NCBI GenBank assembly: GCA_026225945.1
Contig: JAMJFZ010001815.1
Span: 16,468,501 to 16,532,500 of the forward strand
Direction of reading: 5' to 3'
DNA length: 64,000 nucleotides
Origin: Cricetomys ansorgei
Lineage: Eukaryota; Chordata; Mammalia; Rodentia; Nesomyidae
Made by a program: the position numbers and the translations under genes. Below, piece after piece: positions 12,541-24,761 of the stretch (the stretch's first letter is position 1; each line of letters starts with the position of its first letter). The notes beneath the pieces were generated by a model that was given only the letters and a program-made list of their open reading frames with translations, was not told the origin of the DNA and did not search any database.

Positions 12541-12577
<37 letters not shown>
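12541..12577. repeat. (TA)n microsatellite
   Basis: About 18 uninterrupted TA units are followed by AT-rich sequence to about 12650. Confidence 0.95.
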
Positions 12578-12579
<2 letters not shown>

Positions 12580-12761
12580 TACATTTATTCTATATATATA
12601 GTAATTATGTAATATTAGTATATTTGTTTATATTATATATAATATATAACATACATTTCTTATATGAGTATACTGTGATATCCACTGCTTGATTCCCCTC
12701 TAACCTTCCTCACTACCTACATCTCCTACTCTCTGGTAATTATTATTAATTGGGAGGAGCA

Positions 12762-12911
12762 TTTTTTTGAGACAGGGTTTCTGTTTTGTGACTCTGGCTG
12801 TCCTGGAATTCACTTTTTAGAACAGGCTGGCCTCAAATTCAAAGAGATCCTCCTGCCTCTGCCTCTGCCTTCTAAATGCTAGAATTAAAGGTGTGTGCCA
12901 CCACTGCCCAA
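12762..12911 (-). mobile_element. B1 SINE
   Basis: On the plus strand it is the full complement of B1: 'gagacagggtttctgt', 'ctggctgtcctggaattcac', 'aacaggctggcctcaaattc', 'gatcctcctgcctctgcctc', 'gctagaattaaaggtgtgtg', 'ccaccactgccca'. It is nearly full length and moderately diverged. Flanking target-site duplications are not clear. Confidence 0.92.
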
Positions 12912-13129
12912 TAAATATTTTATATTTGTATGAACACATTTAGCTTCAACATATGAGAAAACCATGTATTATTTGCCATCTGTTGGGGAAGAAAATCTCA
13001 CTGATGGTGGCTAAATATGGCAAAATATCATTATGCATTATTTTATTGTTATTTCTTATACCAGGAATATTTGGTTTTACCCTAGGTCTCTGGACTATAT
13101 TCCTTGATTGATTGGTCATCACCACCATG
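12912..13129. other. Unassigned, possibly old repeat
   Basis: The stretch around 13078-13130 ('accctaggtctctggactat') resembles phrases seen in rodent L1 3' UTRs, but not enough to call. Confidence 0.25.
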
Positions 13130-13368
13130 GTTGATTACATGTGAGAGCAATGCTAATATTCTTGTAATAAATACTGCTGTGAAATTATCTAATATGATGT
13201 TCTCAGTTTGGAAAAGTTATATACACATAAGTAAGAGAGCTCTATCGTAATTGAGATTTCTTTTTATTTTATCAGGAACCTCTATATGTCTTTATGTAAC
13301 TGACGTTGTAATTTACATTCCCACCAGAAGTATGTGAGTGACTTTTCCCCTATCCTTACCAGCATTTC
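13130..13368 (-). mobile_element. L1 ORF2 3' fragment
   Basis: On the plus strand, 'cttgtaataaatactgctgt' and then 'acattcccaccagaagtatg' and 'cttaccagcattt' follow the order of the complement of the L1 ORF2 C-terminal region. It is a diverged, truncated piece. Confidence 0.65.
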
Positions 13369-13369
13369 A

Positions 13370-14335
13370 TGTTTCTCCCCCTTTTTTTCATTAATTTTAA
13401 TTTTTTAAATTCATTTTTTGACTCTAATGAATGCAAAATTTATTTACATGATTTTTCACATCCCTTTCCTCAAGTCCCTCTTACATACTTTCTGCTCTCA
13501 ATCAAGTTCATGAACTCCTTTTCTTTAGCTATGATTGCTAATATATATTCAAATTATTGAGTCCACTATTGCTTCATGTAAATATATATATACTGACCAC
13601 CTGATATTGTATAACCAATTGGGGAACATATTTCTGGGGAAGACTAATTCTCTTTTTCTCATCAGTTTTAAATTGCCTATTGTGCTTAATCTAGGGTAGG
13701 GTCCCACAAGATTCAACTCTTCTAAATTCTCATATCAACTGACATTACTACTGCTCAGTTCTTGCTTAGGCAGCAGTATCATTGAGGTTATAGAAGACAC
13801 TGGTCCTCTGTCTCTAGGAATCTTCTCACTATGAGCCCTTTCATGATATTCCTAAACTTTAGGTATAAGAGAGTAAGGCAGACATATCAATTGGGAATGG
13901 GTGATACACGGTCAGTTGTTCTCTGCATTTTGACCCATTATGGCTGTATGTAGTGGTTTCTATCTGTTGCAAAAAAATAAAATAAAAGCATTGTTGGAAT
14001 TATCTTTAGGTGTAGGAATAAATATTAAGAATGCAGTTAGAGATTACACTGGTTTGGGAAAGTGGCAGTTGTAGGATATACTCTATGGAGTGTACCAGGC
14101 ACAAATGTCCTCTTATTGATTTGGATTTATGTCTAATTAGACAGCTGTTTGATACTGCTACTTTGTATATGAATGCTACTTTTGTGCCTTTTGGGGATTT
14201 CTTACCATGTTGGTTATAGTTGTTCATAGGCATCATAACTAAGTAGGATTATTGTTTACTTTCTCCCTTAGCAGTTCCCATTGCACCTTAATTAATGATA
14301 AAAGCTATTAATCAGGGAAGAGGAGCCCAGGTCAG
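13370..14335 (-). mobile_element. Rodent L1 (Lx-like) 3' UTR
   Basis: This is a T-rich start followed by the complement of a long rodent L1 3' UTR. Landmarks are 'aaccaattggggaacatatt', 'ctggggaagactaattctct', 'ctaggaatcttctcac', 'tcatgatattcct', 'ggtcagttgttctctgcatt' and 'tggtttctatctgttgcaaa'. The order is collinear over nearly 1 kb, so it is one insertion. Diverged. Confidence 0.8.
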
Positions 14336-14625
14336 ATCCAGATCCATTCCACTGAGTTCTGTGTCTGAAGTGCATGGTATATTCAGCAAAAAACATTTAA
14401 GTTCAAATTCTGAGAGACAACGAAGAGCAATAGAAATAGTCTATATTTAGTAGGGGGATTACTCAGACGTCCCTGATGAGCAACTCAGAAGAATGAATCT
14501 TAGACCTGTTACTGTGAAATTTGTTAGATACTCTGTAACACTTGATGGGGATCATTATCTTCCCAAGTGGTATAATTTCATTTAACCTCTATATGTATAT
14601 AATGTATAAACATAAACCTATAGTA

Positions 14626-14628
<3 letters not shown>
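14336..14628. other. Unassigned sequence
   Basis: This is AT-rich sequence with no landmark that I recognise. Confidence 0.35.

Positions 14629-14679
<51 letters not shown>
14629..14679. repeat. (GT)n microsatellite
   Basis: About 25 uninterrupted GT units. Confidence 0.97.
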
Positions 14680-14739
14680 GTGATTTTAGGTAGATATAAA
14701 ATGATTCCTTAAATGATTCTTTAAAGTATCCTTAGGATT

Positions 14740-15412
14740 ATTAATATTTTCTCCCTCCCTCTCTCTTTGTATTGCTCTTCCTCTTTGTTCTACATTTAAA
14801 GCCATCTCCATATCCCATCCCCCCTTCATAAAAACTGTACCCTGCTCTTGCCTTTTCTAGAGCTCCTTCTTTCCCACCCCGTGGTTCCCCTTTTACTATC
14901 CTGGTTTCTGAGGTTACTCCAAGCTATATACTCACGTATGATGATTTAGTGCTAGGAACTGCAGATTAGATAGAATGTGTGGCATTTGTCTTTCTGGGTC
15001 TAGATTATCTTATGCAATATAATATTCTCTAATTCCATCCATTTACCAGTAAACTGCATGATTTAAGTTTTTAAAGCTGAAGAATATATTCTGTTTTATA
15101 TATGCAACACACTTTCATTATCCATTCCTCAATTGAAGGACGTTCAGGTTGTTCCCTTATCCTAGTTATTGTAATAGAGTGATAATGAGCATGACTGACA
15201 AATTATCTATGGAGTAGAATGTCGAATCCTTTGGGCATATCTCAAGGAGTAAAAGATTTATTTTTAGTTTTTGAGACTTCCCCATATCAGTATTCCAGAG
15301 AGGCTAGAATAGTTTAGAATCCTACTGACAGTAAATGTGTGTTCCCTTTTCCCCACACCTTCTTCAGAAATTGTTGTGAGTTGTTTTCATGAATTTTTCA
15401 TCTTTTATTTAT
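14740..15412 (-). mobile_element. L1 fragment, 3' UTR into ORF2 end
   Basis: A pyrimidine-rich start is followed by 'tttgtctttctgggtctaga', 'aattccatccatttacc', 'cattatccattcctcaattg', 'aggacgttcaggttgttccc' and 'cttccccatatcagtattcc'. This is the complement of the junction between L1 3' UTR and the end of ORF2. It is diverged and carries stop codons in every ORF2-equivalent frame. Confidence 0.82.
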
Positions 15413-15473
15413 GGTGTGTGTATATGTGTGTGTTGTGTGTGTGTCTGGTGTGTGTGTGTGTGTGTGTGTGTGT
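15413..15473. repeat. Interrupted (GT)n microsatellite
   Basis: GT units are interrupted by TA, TT and CTG. It is contiguous with the B3 SINE that follows and probably grew from that SINE's CA-rich tail. Confidence 0.93.
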
Positions 15474-15640
15474 TAATGTACATGCGTGCAGGATCCACAA
15501 AGACTGGAAGAGAGCAGAAATCCTGGAGCTGGAATTACAGTCTGTTGTTAATCACCATCAGAAGTGGATCCTAGAAAGCTAATTGCTCCTCTGCAAGAGC
15601 AGTAGGTGCTTTTAACCACTAAACTATCTCTTCAGTCCCC
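15474..15640 (-). mobile_element. B2/B3 SINE
   Basis: On the plus strand it is the complement of B3: 'catgcgtgcaggatccac', 'ctggagctggaattacagtc', 'gttgttaatcaccatcagaa', 'aagagcagtaggtgctttta', 'accactaaactatctcttca', 'gtcccc'. The complement of the tRNA-like head lies at the right end, confirming minus orientation. Confidence 0.92.
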
Positions 15641-17044
15641 ACACAACATTTTCTACACTATCTCAATACATGTACATCTCTGAATTCATTTCTATCTCTT
15701 TCAGCTGCTCATCTACCACTATATCTGTGTTTCATGAATTCCTTTAACAGATATTTAATCGACCTTGTTAGGGCCAGAGCAAGTTCTACATCTATGTTTA
15801 CTGGAGGGGAAAATAGTCTCTATTTTGTCTGATAGTTCTACTGCATTTGTGTTGATAACAATGGAGTAAATGAATATATATTTTAGAAAAACTGTTCATT
15901 ACAAGCTTCAAATACAAAGCAGGCAGAAAAGAGCTATTTTTGTATGTTCCACTTGAGAATTCTTTCTTACAAGTATTTTTTTAAAATAGATATTCAAAGC
16001 CCTCAGGATTTTTTATTTTATTTCACTTGTTGAGTTAAGATCTACACAGGATAATACTTTTGAAGACAGCCTAATAGGAGTTGAATCAGTTTGAACAAAT
16101 TTAATTGACAGATCTGCCAGCATAACACCTTTATTTAAGCACCCTCATTATAAATTTTCCATTGTGCCTACTTCAGACAATTCATAAAAGAATGAGAAAA
16201 AACACTGTTTGATTACAGGTAATATAAAATAGTAGATTCATTTTGAGAGACTCTTCCTGGGGAAAAAAAATCCAAACACATAGGCTTGCAATTTTATGTT
16301 AGGAAATATTAAAAAATAGGATAGAATCATAAAATGGTAAATTCTTTGAATAAATGAGGAAATATTTGATCTAGCATGTGCCTCAGATGTGACTGGGTTT
16401 CATATCTTTGCTTATCTTCGTTGTGGTTTTAAACTGCTGTGGTTCTGTCCTGTTGGGTAAAGGACTTTAGAGCATTCTTTTTCATTTTCTTCTTCTACTT
16501 TTTACCCCTATCATTTCATGTAGTCTCCTTGTCCTCCTGACTTTCCTAATTTCCTCCTATATTGCTCTTCTTTCAGTAATCATCCACGTGTTTTCTTATG
16601 ATGATTTCTAGGCTGTGTCAAAGGTCCCATGTGGAGATAGGATGTAATAAGAATAATTACAATCAAAATAAGCCTCAGTAACCTAACAAAATATTTCTGA
16701 TCTATATTTACAATATTCAACCAACTATCACTATGTAAACATTTGAAGGGCAGAAACAAATCAAGGAATAAAGTGATATTTGCCAATTCTAAAAGTACAC
16801 ACATGTACAATTACAAAAACATGTGTTACATATGAAAGAAGATGAAGGAAAGAAAGATATAAAAAGCAACTATTAGAGCAAAGATTTTAGAATGTATTAG
16901 CTGTAAAATACTAGTTTATTTCATGGCACATTTCACAGTTAATAATAAAAATGAAAAAAAATTTAATCAAGATAAAATTCATTGTTTTTTTAAAATATGA
17001 ATTTAATAAGAGAGGAGAAAAGATTCAGATTTGTGGGTTCATTA
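15641..17044. other. Single-copy sequence without recognised features
   Basis: AT-rich throughout. 16380-16640 is pyrimidine-rich and moderately complex but unassigned. Confidence 0.4.
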
Positions 17045-17480
17045 ATAATGAACCAAATTCCATTTTTTTCAATTGAAAATTGACTCTTCGCTCATAAAAT
17101 ATATTCTGACCACAGCTTACCCTCCCTCCATACATCCCAGCTCCTTTCCATCTCCCCTCTGTCCCAGATAAACTCCCTCTTTGTTTCCCTTCAAGAAAGA
17201 GCAAACCTACAAGAGACAACCACCAAACACCACAAAACAAGATACAATAAGACAAGGTAAAAGGCCCTACTTGGAGGTTTGATAAAGTGACCCAATAAGA
17301 AGAAAAGAATCCCAAGGGCAGGCAAAAAGATTTAGAGACACCCCACTTCCACTGTTAGGAGTCCCACAAAACACCAAACTAATAGCCATTATCATATACA
17401 CAGATAACCTTGTGCAGACCCATGCAAGTCTGTGCTTGGAGTCAAATTCCAGTTTTATTCTCCTGTTTCTGTTACTGTTT
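17045..17480 (-). mobile_element. Rodent L1 (Lx-like) 3' UTR
   Basis: Very clear landmarks appear on the plus strand: 'tcaattgaaaattgactctt', 'accctccctccatacatccc', 'caagaaagagcaaacctac', 'aagatacaataagacaaggt', 'gacccaataagaagaaaaga', 'cactgttaggagtcccacaa' and 'gtgcagacccatgcaagtct'. This is the complement of a rodent L1 3' UTR, 5'-truncated and only moderately diverged. Confidence 0.92.
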
Positions 17481-20400
17481 TATGGGTCAAAGCTCCAGTA
17501 ATCTTTACATTAAACAAGAAATATTTTCCCAAGAAAGTTTTAGAGATTGCTTAGACTTTCAAGAATTTTAGATAATAGTTACCAATCCTAAATTTTGGCT
17601 TACAGATAGCTACTTCAGAATTTTCATGGACTATTCTCATTTTGAGATTCTTCAAATTAATTAATCAATAATCTCCATAAGCATAGAAATCTACTTATGT
17701 ATATTTATATTTCTAGTTGCTTGTTTCAGAGGTCACATTGTGAGGGAAGCCTTTAATTGGCATTGCTAAGTAGATAAGGAAACTCCTCCTTCTCTTTGTA
17801 TTTATAAAATCCCCACTGTGATGGGATAATCCATGCTTTGAAATTTTCCAGACAATGACAAGGTTCAATGGAGTGACTGATCTAAGGTGGTAATAGAGCT
17901 TCTCTTGTTGAAGTGATCTCCAGTCTATATAATACTAGATGTAGCAAATGTGTACCTATAATAACTAATTAAATATCATTATCACTGCATATTATTTTAG
18001 CCATTATCAAAAGAAATAGCAACATCTATTTTCTAAATAAAAGTAAAAATATTAACAATATTAACTATATTCCAATTATTAAGACAATGTCCATTTCCAA
18101 CAGGTAATAATTTAAAAGAATCCTGAAATAGTCTTCTGTAATAAAACTGAGGTTTGAAGATAATATCAAAGTTGAAAAGTTATATTTTGATTTCATAAAA
18201 TTCATATTTCTATTTATATTATATTTTAAGCAAAGAGACTTTCAGAGTAAATGTATAGAAGCTAACTCATTCAGATCTTTTTGAAAGTACAATATCCTAA
18301 GAAATTAATGCCCTCCTAAGCTCAGTAAAATTTGCAAATTTGATGAATGACCTAATCTAAAAGTGTACATTACCTTGTGATTTTTCTATACTATCAATAT
18401 CTGGGAAAATAAGATATGTAGTTAGCATTATATTTAAATAATGAATAGAACTTCTCAGTTAATTTCCAAACCCATATCCTGGCAGTATTGACCTTTGATT
18501 GTATTTCCTAAAGAGATAAACAAAATATATTTCACTTGCACATGAGAATATACTATTATTTTTTTGAGTAAATATTAAATGACTTTATTGGAAATATGTT
18601 ACTTTAAATAAATAATTGAATCACCACAAAATTAAAGTATACAGACAGAATAATGGTAAATATAAAAATTTAATCAAAGACAGATTTTATAATTTAATTG
18701 TTAAGTAATTTGATTAACATACATGCAGAATGATGATATTTCTTGGAGACAATCATGAAAAAAATAGACGGTGAAAAAAATTTAGGGTAATAAAATCAGA
18801 GATAGTGTGTATATAGAGCATGATGTATGCCTAACATTCATCAACGATATGATTCATGCTCTATATGCTTCCCACATCTCACTGAGGAAGAGTATGTTGT
18901 CATGGGATAGATGTTTGTAGGGCAGTGGCATTTGTGTTTAAGTAATATTTACTAAAAAGTTTTCCAAAAACATAAAAGCAGTCTTGTTTTAGCAATTCAG
19001 ATCATGGGAGGAAAGTCATAGGTTGTTTGTAGTTTTCAAATTAAGGAATAAAAAATAAACAAGATGAGGTTGCTAAAATCTATGGCATGTTTTCCTTGCT
19101 AGATTTTTGGTGTGTCTAATTTATGAATTAGTCTACAATAGGTATGGTCATATAGGAAAATCAAAATGAACTTGAACATTATAGTTTTACACATCCTTTG
19201 GGACACATTCCCTGTAAGTAAAGAGAGAATGCTATATTTAGGTACCAATTTCCAAAAATAGGAGACATTAAAATATATTAGTCATCTCAAATTTTGCAAG
19301 GATATTACGGCATGTTAACAGATCACTGTGATAGAAAGCATAATTTGACTAGATAAATTGATAGAAAATTAATTTCAAGAAATGTTCCTGTCTATAGGTA
19401 CATTCATCTTAAAGGCAGTTACTACATTTATTTTATTTGAAATGAAATCGATATGATGAAATAAATTGTTGTTTGCAATGGTTAAGATATTATATTGTGA
19501 TATTATCAGCCTTATTAAAAGCTAAGTCATAATTCTATGAGTAACTTCTGTACTTTTGTTCCATCCAATTTCTTCAAAATTTAACTACCATAAGCAAATT
19601 TATCTGACACTGAGAGTTTGCATGTGTTTGTTATTTATTATATGATGGGAGTTTTACTTTATTCTATGTTTATTTATTTGTGCTGTTGATTTAACCAGTA
19701 AACAAAGTATCAGGACATTTCAAAACATGATTTGTTCTGTTGAATTTCCTACCTCTTTCTTTTGTTGTGAATTATAAGTTGAAAATTCAACGTGCTTCCC
19801 TTCCTCTATTCCAAAACTAGAGACAGAGAATATTGTTATATTCATCTGAATAGGAAAAGCTCTGTTGTGAGAATAAAGAAATTTGGAAACTGTGAACACT
19901 TTGATGAATGGAGGACCATCAAACAGAAAAGTTGCCAAAATGCCAGAATAGATGTTTGAGGATATAGTAGGAAAATATGCAATCAGTTGATACTTAAATA
20001 AAAATATTCATATCATCTGTATATTCTTAGAAAATTAAATTACTAAAACAATATAATAGTAACAACAACAACAACAATGATAATTACATAGTTCTTAACA
20101 AAATGAAAACCTCCAGTCAAAGTCATTTATCTGAAACTACAATTTTACATTGTGACTTCAAGGTAAGATTGAATTCCTCAAAACACAGCATATATAATGG
20201 AAATCATGTGACATTGTATTAAATTCAGGAGTATTTTCTTTCACAATAATTTATGTAAAGGAGATAGATATTAGAACATTTCATAGCAATAAAGAAATGT
20301 TTATATAACAATTAAAAATAGAAATAACAACAATAAATATGACTTCCATTAGAATATGTTTAATGGTATGAAAGAATGAACTTTGAATTACTTCTAAAAA

Positions 20401-20689
20401 CCAATAAATGCTATAGCAGAAATTGAGATAGAGTTTGTTTATATACCTTAACAATTTTTGAAGTTACTTTCACTTTTATGAGGTATAAATAAAGCAGCAC
20501 AAATGAGTTAATAAAAATATGATCATATGTGGTTTGAGTTTTAATCTATCTGTCATTTTCAGTTCATTTTCAGAGGAAACTTTTGGTTGATATCAAGTTC
20601 TAAAAAACATGAACGAAATTGTGATAAGTATTTATGGGCCCAATTTTATGTGGACACTAAATTTTGTGGATATATTTGTGTGTGCAATA
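17481..20689. other. Long AT-rich stretch without recognised features
   Basis: About 3.2 kb with no transposon landmark, no microsatellite beyond a few AAC units near 20060-20078, and no open frame of interest. The AATTA/TTAAT words reflect base composition. Confidence 0.4.
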
Positions 20690-20995
20690 TAGTCTGATTA
20701 CTGTTTTCCCTCCCCCAACTCCTCCTATATCCTCCCCACTTCCTCACTGACCAGAATACACATTTTTCTCTCTTTCATCAGAATACAAACAGGCACCTAA
20801 AAAAGTAATAATAATATAAGATAAAATGAAAAAAAAAACTCAGTATAGCTCTAAAATAACAATCAACAAAAGGATAACAGCCAAAGAAAGGCTTAAGAAG
20901 CACATGTAAATGCTGAGACACACATGTTCACACACAGAAATCTCCCAAAACACAAAACCAGTTGCCGTAATGTATACTCACAGAACCTATAAGGT
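20690..20995 (-). mobile_element. Rodent L1 3' UTR fragment
   Basis: 'gattactgttttccctcccc', 'caactcctcctatatcctcc', 'agccaaagaaaggcttaaga', 'gctgagacacacatgttcac' and 'acaaaaccagttgccgtaat' appear in the order seen in the L1s at 2985 and 60166. Complement of an L1 3' end. Confidence 0.85.
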
Positions 20996-21282
20996 TTGAA
21001 TTTGTATATGGAGTGTGGAATAGAATTACATTTCCTATCTTGATGCTAGAGTCAATTATTCTATCTCCAACCAAGTGGACAATAGATTATTTTTAAAGCA
21101 CTGGCCCTTGCTGCTTGCTGTGTCTACTAACCTTGTATTTTTGCCAATGCCATTTTTACATATGGGTAAAATCCATGATAGGAAAACAATCATTGGAAAA
21201 AATCTGAATTCACATCAATGTTGGTTTTCTCAGATGCTGGTTGCACAGTTCCCATATTTGTTGATATCTCTCAAATACATTC

Positions 21283-21797
21283 TGTAGAGGAATAGCCCTG
21301 TGAGAAAGCTAGTGTCTACATTCCAGGGGCTACATTTAGAAGCCTGTGTGGTATTGATGGAATTTAGACACACCTTTAATCCACTATTGAGAAAACAGTG
21401 GTAGCAAACAGCTCTAATCCCAGTATTCAGAAGGCAATGGTGGCCTACACAGTTAATTCCTAGAAAAACACAGTAGAAGCAGACACAGGAAGCAGAACTC
21501 AGAAGGAGTCAGTTAAAAGAGTTAAGGGAAGATTCAGTTACAAATCAGTTGAGGTAGTGAGTTGAAGAGAGTCAGTTCATCTGCAGTTTGAAGTGTCTGA
21601 GCTCAGAGGGAATTAGTCAGGGTGGCTCAGTCAGCAGTAGAGGCTTAAACATTCTTGATTGTAAAGAGGTTGAAAAGCTCCAGGGCTCCAGAACTAAGGA
21701 CCGGGTGATTTCATTAGCAAAAGAATAAACTGTCCTTTGCCTCTAACCAGCTTCTATATTTGGTGAATTTGCATCCACACACACATCTACTACTACA
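21283..21797 (+). mobile_element. ERV2-like LTR, copy 2
   Basis: It runs from TGTAGAGGAATAGCCCTGTG to CTACTACA and is the shortest of the three copies (515 bp). It holds 'attccaggggctacat', 'cacctttaatcc', purine-rich repeats, 'gggctccagaactaaggacc' and 'aataaactgtcctttgcc' near the 3' end. A 2-nt spacer and a primer-binding-site-like sequence follow, so this was a 5' LTR or an LTR with leader, not a solo LTR. It sits between two L1 3'-UTR pieces on the minus strand. Confidence 0.85.
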
Positions 21798-21799
21798 TC

Positions 21800-21814
21800 T
21801 GGTGCCCAACATAG
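21800..21814 (+). other. Retroviral primer-binding site remnant (tRNA-Lys1,2 type)
   Basis: TGGTGCCCAACATAG begins 3 nt after the LTR CA end. It differs from the known Lys1,2-type site TGGCGCCCAACGTGG at three positions, two of which are CpG decay. This is the basis for calling the LTR family ERV2/betaretrovirus-like. Only about 50 bp of possible leader follows before L1 sequence resumes. Confidence 0.65.
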
Positions 21815-21859
21815 TTGATACAACATGCCCAATGTGCCCAACACACCCACTGTTGCAAA

Positions 21860-22290
21860 GGACAGAAGTTACTTTCTCAATATTTTGGCTCTTATATTCT
21901 TTCCACTTCTTTGATGTTGCCATACCCTTTGAAGGATGTAATATAGCTCTATTTGGAGCTGAGCAATGGACTATCACTTATTCTTAGCCCTGTAGGCAGC
22001 CAGGTGTTATAGCATTCACTGATGTTTATTGCATAAAGAGGCCTTTCTGATTAAAGCTTGGAGTAACATTTTTCTGTGGGTGTAAACATAAATATTTAGA
22101 AACCAGCTTGTCACAATGACAATATAACTAAACAGCAGTAGTGAGTTAACTTACAGTGTCTAAGAATTCCTCAGTCAAGCGTTTTTGACATTATGGTATG
22201 AGGTATGATTTTCCTATTGTGAAATGGAGCTCAAATTCAGCTAGAGAGCAGTTACCTCTATAACAGTACATTCACTATTGCAACAAATTT
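21860..22290 (-). mobile_element. Rodent L1 3' UTR fragment
   Basis: 'ggctcttatattctttccac', 'ggagctgagcaatggactat', 'aacatttttctgtgggtgta', 'tgaaatggagctcaaattca' and 'acattcactattgcaacaaa' follow the order of the complement of a rodent L1 3' UTR. It may be the continuation of the L1 at 20690, split by the ERV. Confidence 0.72.
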
Positions 22291-23035
22291 TAATACTAAC
22301 TAAATAGTACTGTGCGTGTTTCCCAAAACTGAAGGCAATATTTTAGTTCTTAGACCATATTTTTCATTTTTACTAATGTTCATTTGACAACTAAAACTTG
22401 TGTTGTTAAAGGTATAAAACTTGATGTTTGATGTACATAGACATTACAAAGTAGTCACAATTATTAAACTATTTAAGATATAGATACATTTTGGTGAAAT
22501 AAGAATTCTTCAGCTCTATTCCCTCAAGATTTTATGATCATAATAGTGAATTATTAACAATACACATTATACAGGACAACAACTTGCTAAAACTTATTTA
22601 ATCATAAGGCAGTAATATACTTTCCTTCTGTACTTTTATGCAATGGTTAATTCTCAATATTTTTTGATTAAAATGTAGTGCACTATAATGAATATGAGTT
22701 ATATTTTCCTTTCATTTTTTTTTACAAATTAATGATGAAGATTAATACTATTTTTTCACCATTAATAACTCATAAAATATTCTAAGAAATTACCATTAAT
22801 ATAAATTTGTAAAGTCTTTTTTATACTCCTGCACTACCATACAAAGAGAAAATATGTAAATAATACTTATTTAAATTGCAAGATGAATGACTAAGTGCAG
22901 CACCTTTACAGATAATAAAATTTAAGACACAAAAAGAATCTTATTTGAACTGAAAAAGATAAATTTTCGAGATACATGCAGAAGTAAGTTCTCATTTGCT
23001 TTTGCAGTGATATTTATTCTATTTATACTACATGT
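22291..23035. other. AT-rich single-copy sequence
   Basis: No feature was recognised. Confidence 0.4.
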
Positions 23036-23079
23036 ATATGTGTGTGTGTGTATGTGTGTGTGTGTGTGTGTGTGTGTAT
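23036..23079. repeat. (GT)n microsatellite
   Basis: GT units with one TA interruption. It forms the CA-tail side of the adjacent minus-strand B3 SINE. Confidence 0.95.
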
Positions 23080-23252
23080 GGATATGCACATGTGTATGTA
23101 CATGCAGGTGTCCTCCAATGCCAGAGACATCACTCCAGGAAGATAGAGATGCAAGAAGTTCTGAGCTGCATAATATATGTCTAGATATCAAGGTTGAGTC
23201 TGCTGCAAGAGCAGTAGTATACACTATGAATAGTTGCGCCATCTTTCCAGCA
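23080..23252 (-). mobile_element. B2/B3 SINE
   Basis: 'acatgcaggtgtcctccaat', 'aagttctgagctgcata', 'ctgctgcaagagcagtagta' and 'gttgcgccatctttccagc' read as the complement of B3. The tRNA-like head is at the right end. Diverged. Confidence 0.87.
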
Positions 23253-23261
23253 ACAAAGTCT

Positions 23262-24490
23262 TCTTACTGTTTTTAGTTTCAGGTTGTAGAAATTGTCCCA
23301 ATTTACAAGTAGATCCCCTCCTTCAGTTCATCCTATATCCACCCTACTTCCCAGCCCACACAACTTATGTCCTTTCTGTCCCTGTCTTTCTGTCTCTCTG
23401 CCTGTCTCTTTCTGTCTCTCTGTCTCACTCTCTGTCTCCATCTCTATCTATGTCTCTGTCTTTCTCTCTTTTGCTTTTTCTCTTTTACTGTGTTCGATGT
23501 ATGTTGGCCAACCACGTCAGGTCAATTCGAGCACTATCTGGTAGTGTGGTGAATATAACAAAGGATGTGCCAATAAAAAAAATTGAGTCTGCCTTTTCCA
23601 GCAGCTCTCATATTCAATAAGTCTTCAGTTATGAGTAAGCCTATTACTCAACCAACACATAGCAAGTCCATGCTTCTACTTTGTCTGGATTGAGCTTGCA
23701 GGGGTCTGCCTTCTGTATGCTGTCACAAACAATGTGAATTCGCATGTGTGTCTGCCTTCTTATATCTAGAAAACAATATTCTTGCAGTCATTTACCACTT
23801 CTGGCTCTTACAATCTTTTGGCCTTCTCTTCTGTGACAAACCTGAGAATTAAAGAAAGAAGTGTGAAATATATGTCTCACTTAGGGTTGTGAATTCTAAA
23901 GTGTCTCAATCTCTTCATGTGGGACTCTCTTTTAACAACCATCTACTATAAGATTAAGCTTCTTTGATAATGGTTGAGAGACGCACTTATCTGTGGGACA
24001 TAGCAATAATTCATTAGGATTTATTTTAATGGCATAGTCATTTAGCAGATTGATAGCAGTATGTGTTCCCTAGGGTGCATAACTTACCTAATCAAAGATT
24101 CCTATTCTCGTTCAGAGTGTACAGTCAAGATTCGATGTCACAGAGCACCTCTTCAATTTCGTTAGAAACTGGTTAGATATCCTGTAACAGTTGTGTCTCT
24201 ATGTCACCGGTGGGCATATGTTGCCATGCAGGTCATTATTATAGTTCACAAGGGTTTGTGGCTAGGTGGTATTTATAATTACATTTCTTCTCTGGTAATG
24301 TGCCTGGCAACACCTAGTACAGTAAAAGCTAGCCAGTAAAGATGAAATGAGGACTAGCTTGATACCACCATGTTTTTTACTTAAGTAAGTGGTATCTTCA
24401 GCAATAGAATCAAGTTCTGGAGGATAATTAAGAGCAATGGCAATATCCTTTAATACTTGTAACACTATCACAATTCCATTGCCAGCTCAA
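23262..24490 (-). mobile_element. Rodent L1 (Lx-like) 3' UTR, long
   Basis: About 1.2 kb is collinear with the complement of a rodent L1 3' UTR: 'gatcccctccttcagttcat', 'atgtatgttggccaaccacg', 'cttgcaggggtctgccttct', 'tatgctgtcacaaacaatgt', 'catttaccacttctggctct', 'gttgagagacgcacttatct' and 'atatcctttaatacttgtaa'. It contains a CTGTCT-rich simple tract at 23381-23475. The 128-codon open frame at 23234-23620 is a by-product of that tract. Confidence 0.86.
23381..23475. repeat. CTGTCT-rich low-complexity tract
   Basis: Irregular repeats of ctgtctct and tctctgt on the plus strand, inside the L1 3' UTR polypyrimidine part. Confidence 0.88.
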
Positions 24491-24761
24491 AAAGAAATAA
24501 CCTATTCTTAATACTGTGTTTTTATTTGATACTTTTTAAAATTAAATATGTCTTTGAATTGTTATTTTGGTGTGGACAATTATAAATGCCACATTATATT
24601 TTTAGAAATAGGTTATTTTTAAAACCTTAAATATGACTTTTCAATTTCTTAAACATTTCATTTTAATGTAAATATTAATGAAATGTGTAGTTTACGTTAA
24701 GTTAAATACTGTGGGTACTGAAGATATTTATACTTAACATGATTTTTTATTATTCATGAAA
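24491..24761. other. AT-rich spacer
   Basis: No feature was recognised. Confidence 0.35.

Noticed and set aside
15474..15640. Possible tRNA gene (Pol III box-like sequence)
   Set aside because: The tRNA-like part is the head of a B3 SINE on the minus strand. The same applies at 8745, 23080, 45615 and 59645.
23234..23620. The longest open frame in the window (128 codons, plus strand)
   Set aside because: It runs through a CTGTCT-rich tract within an L1 3' UTR. The Leu/Ser/Val-rich product is what that simple repeat encodes.
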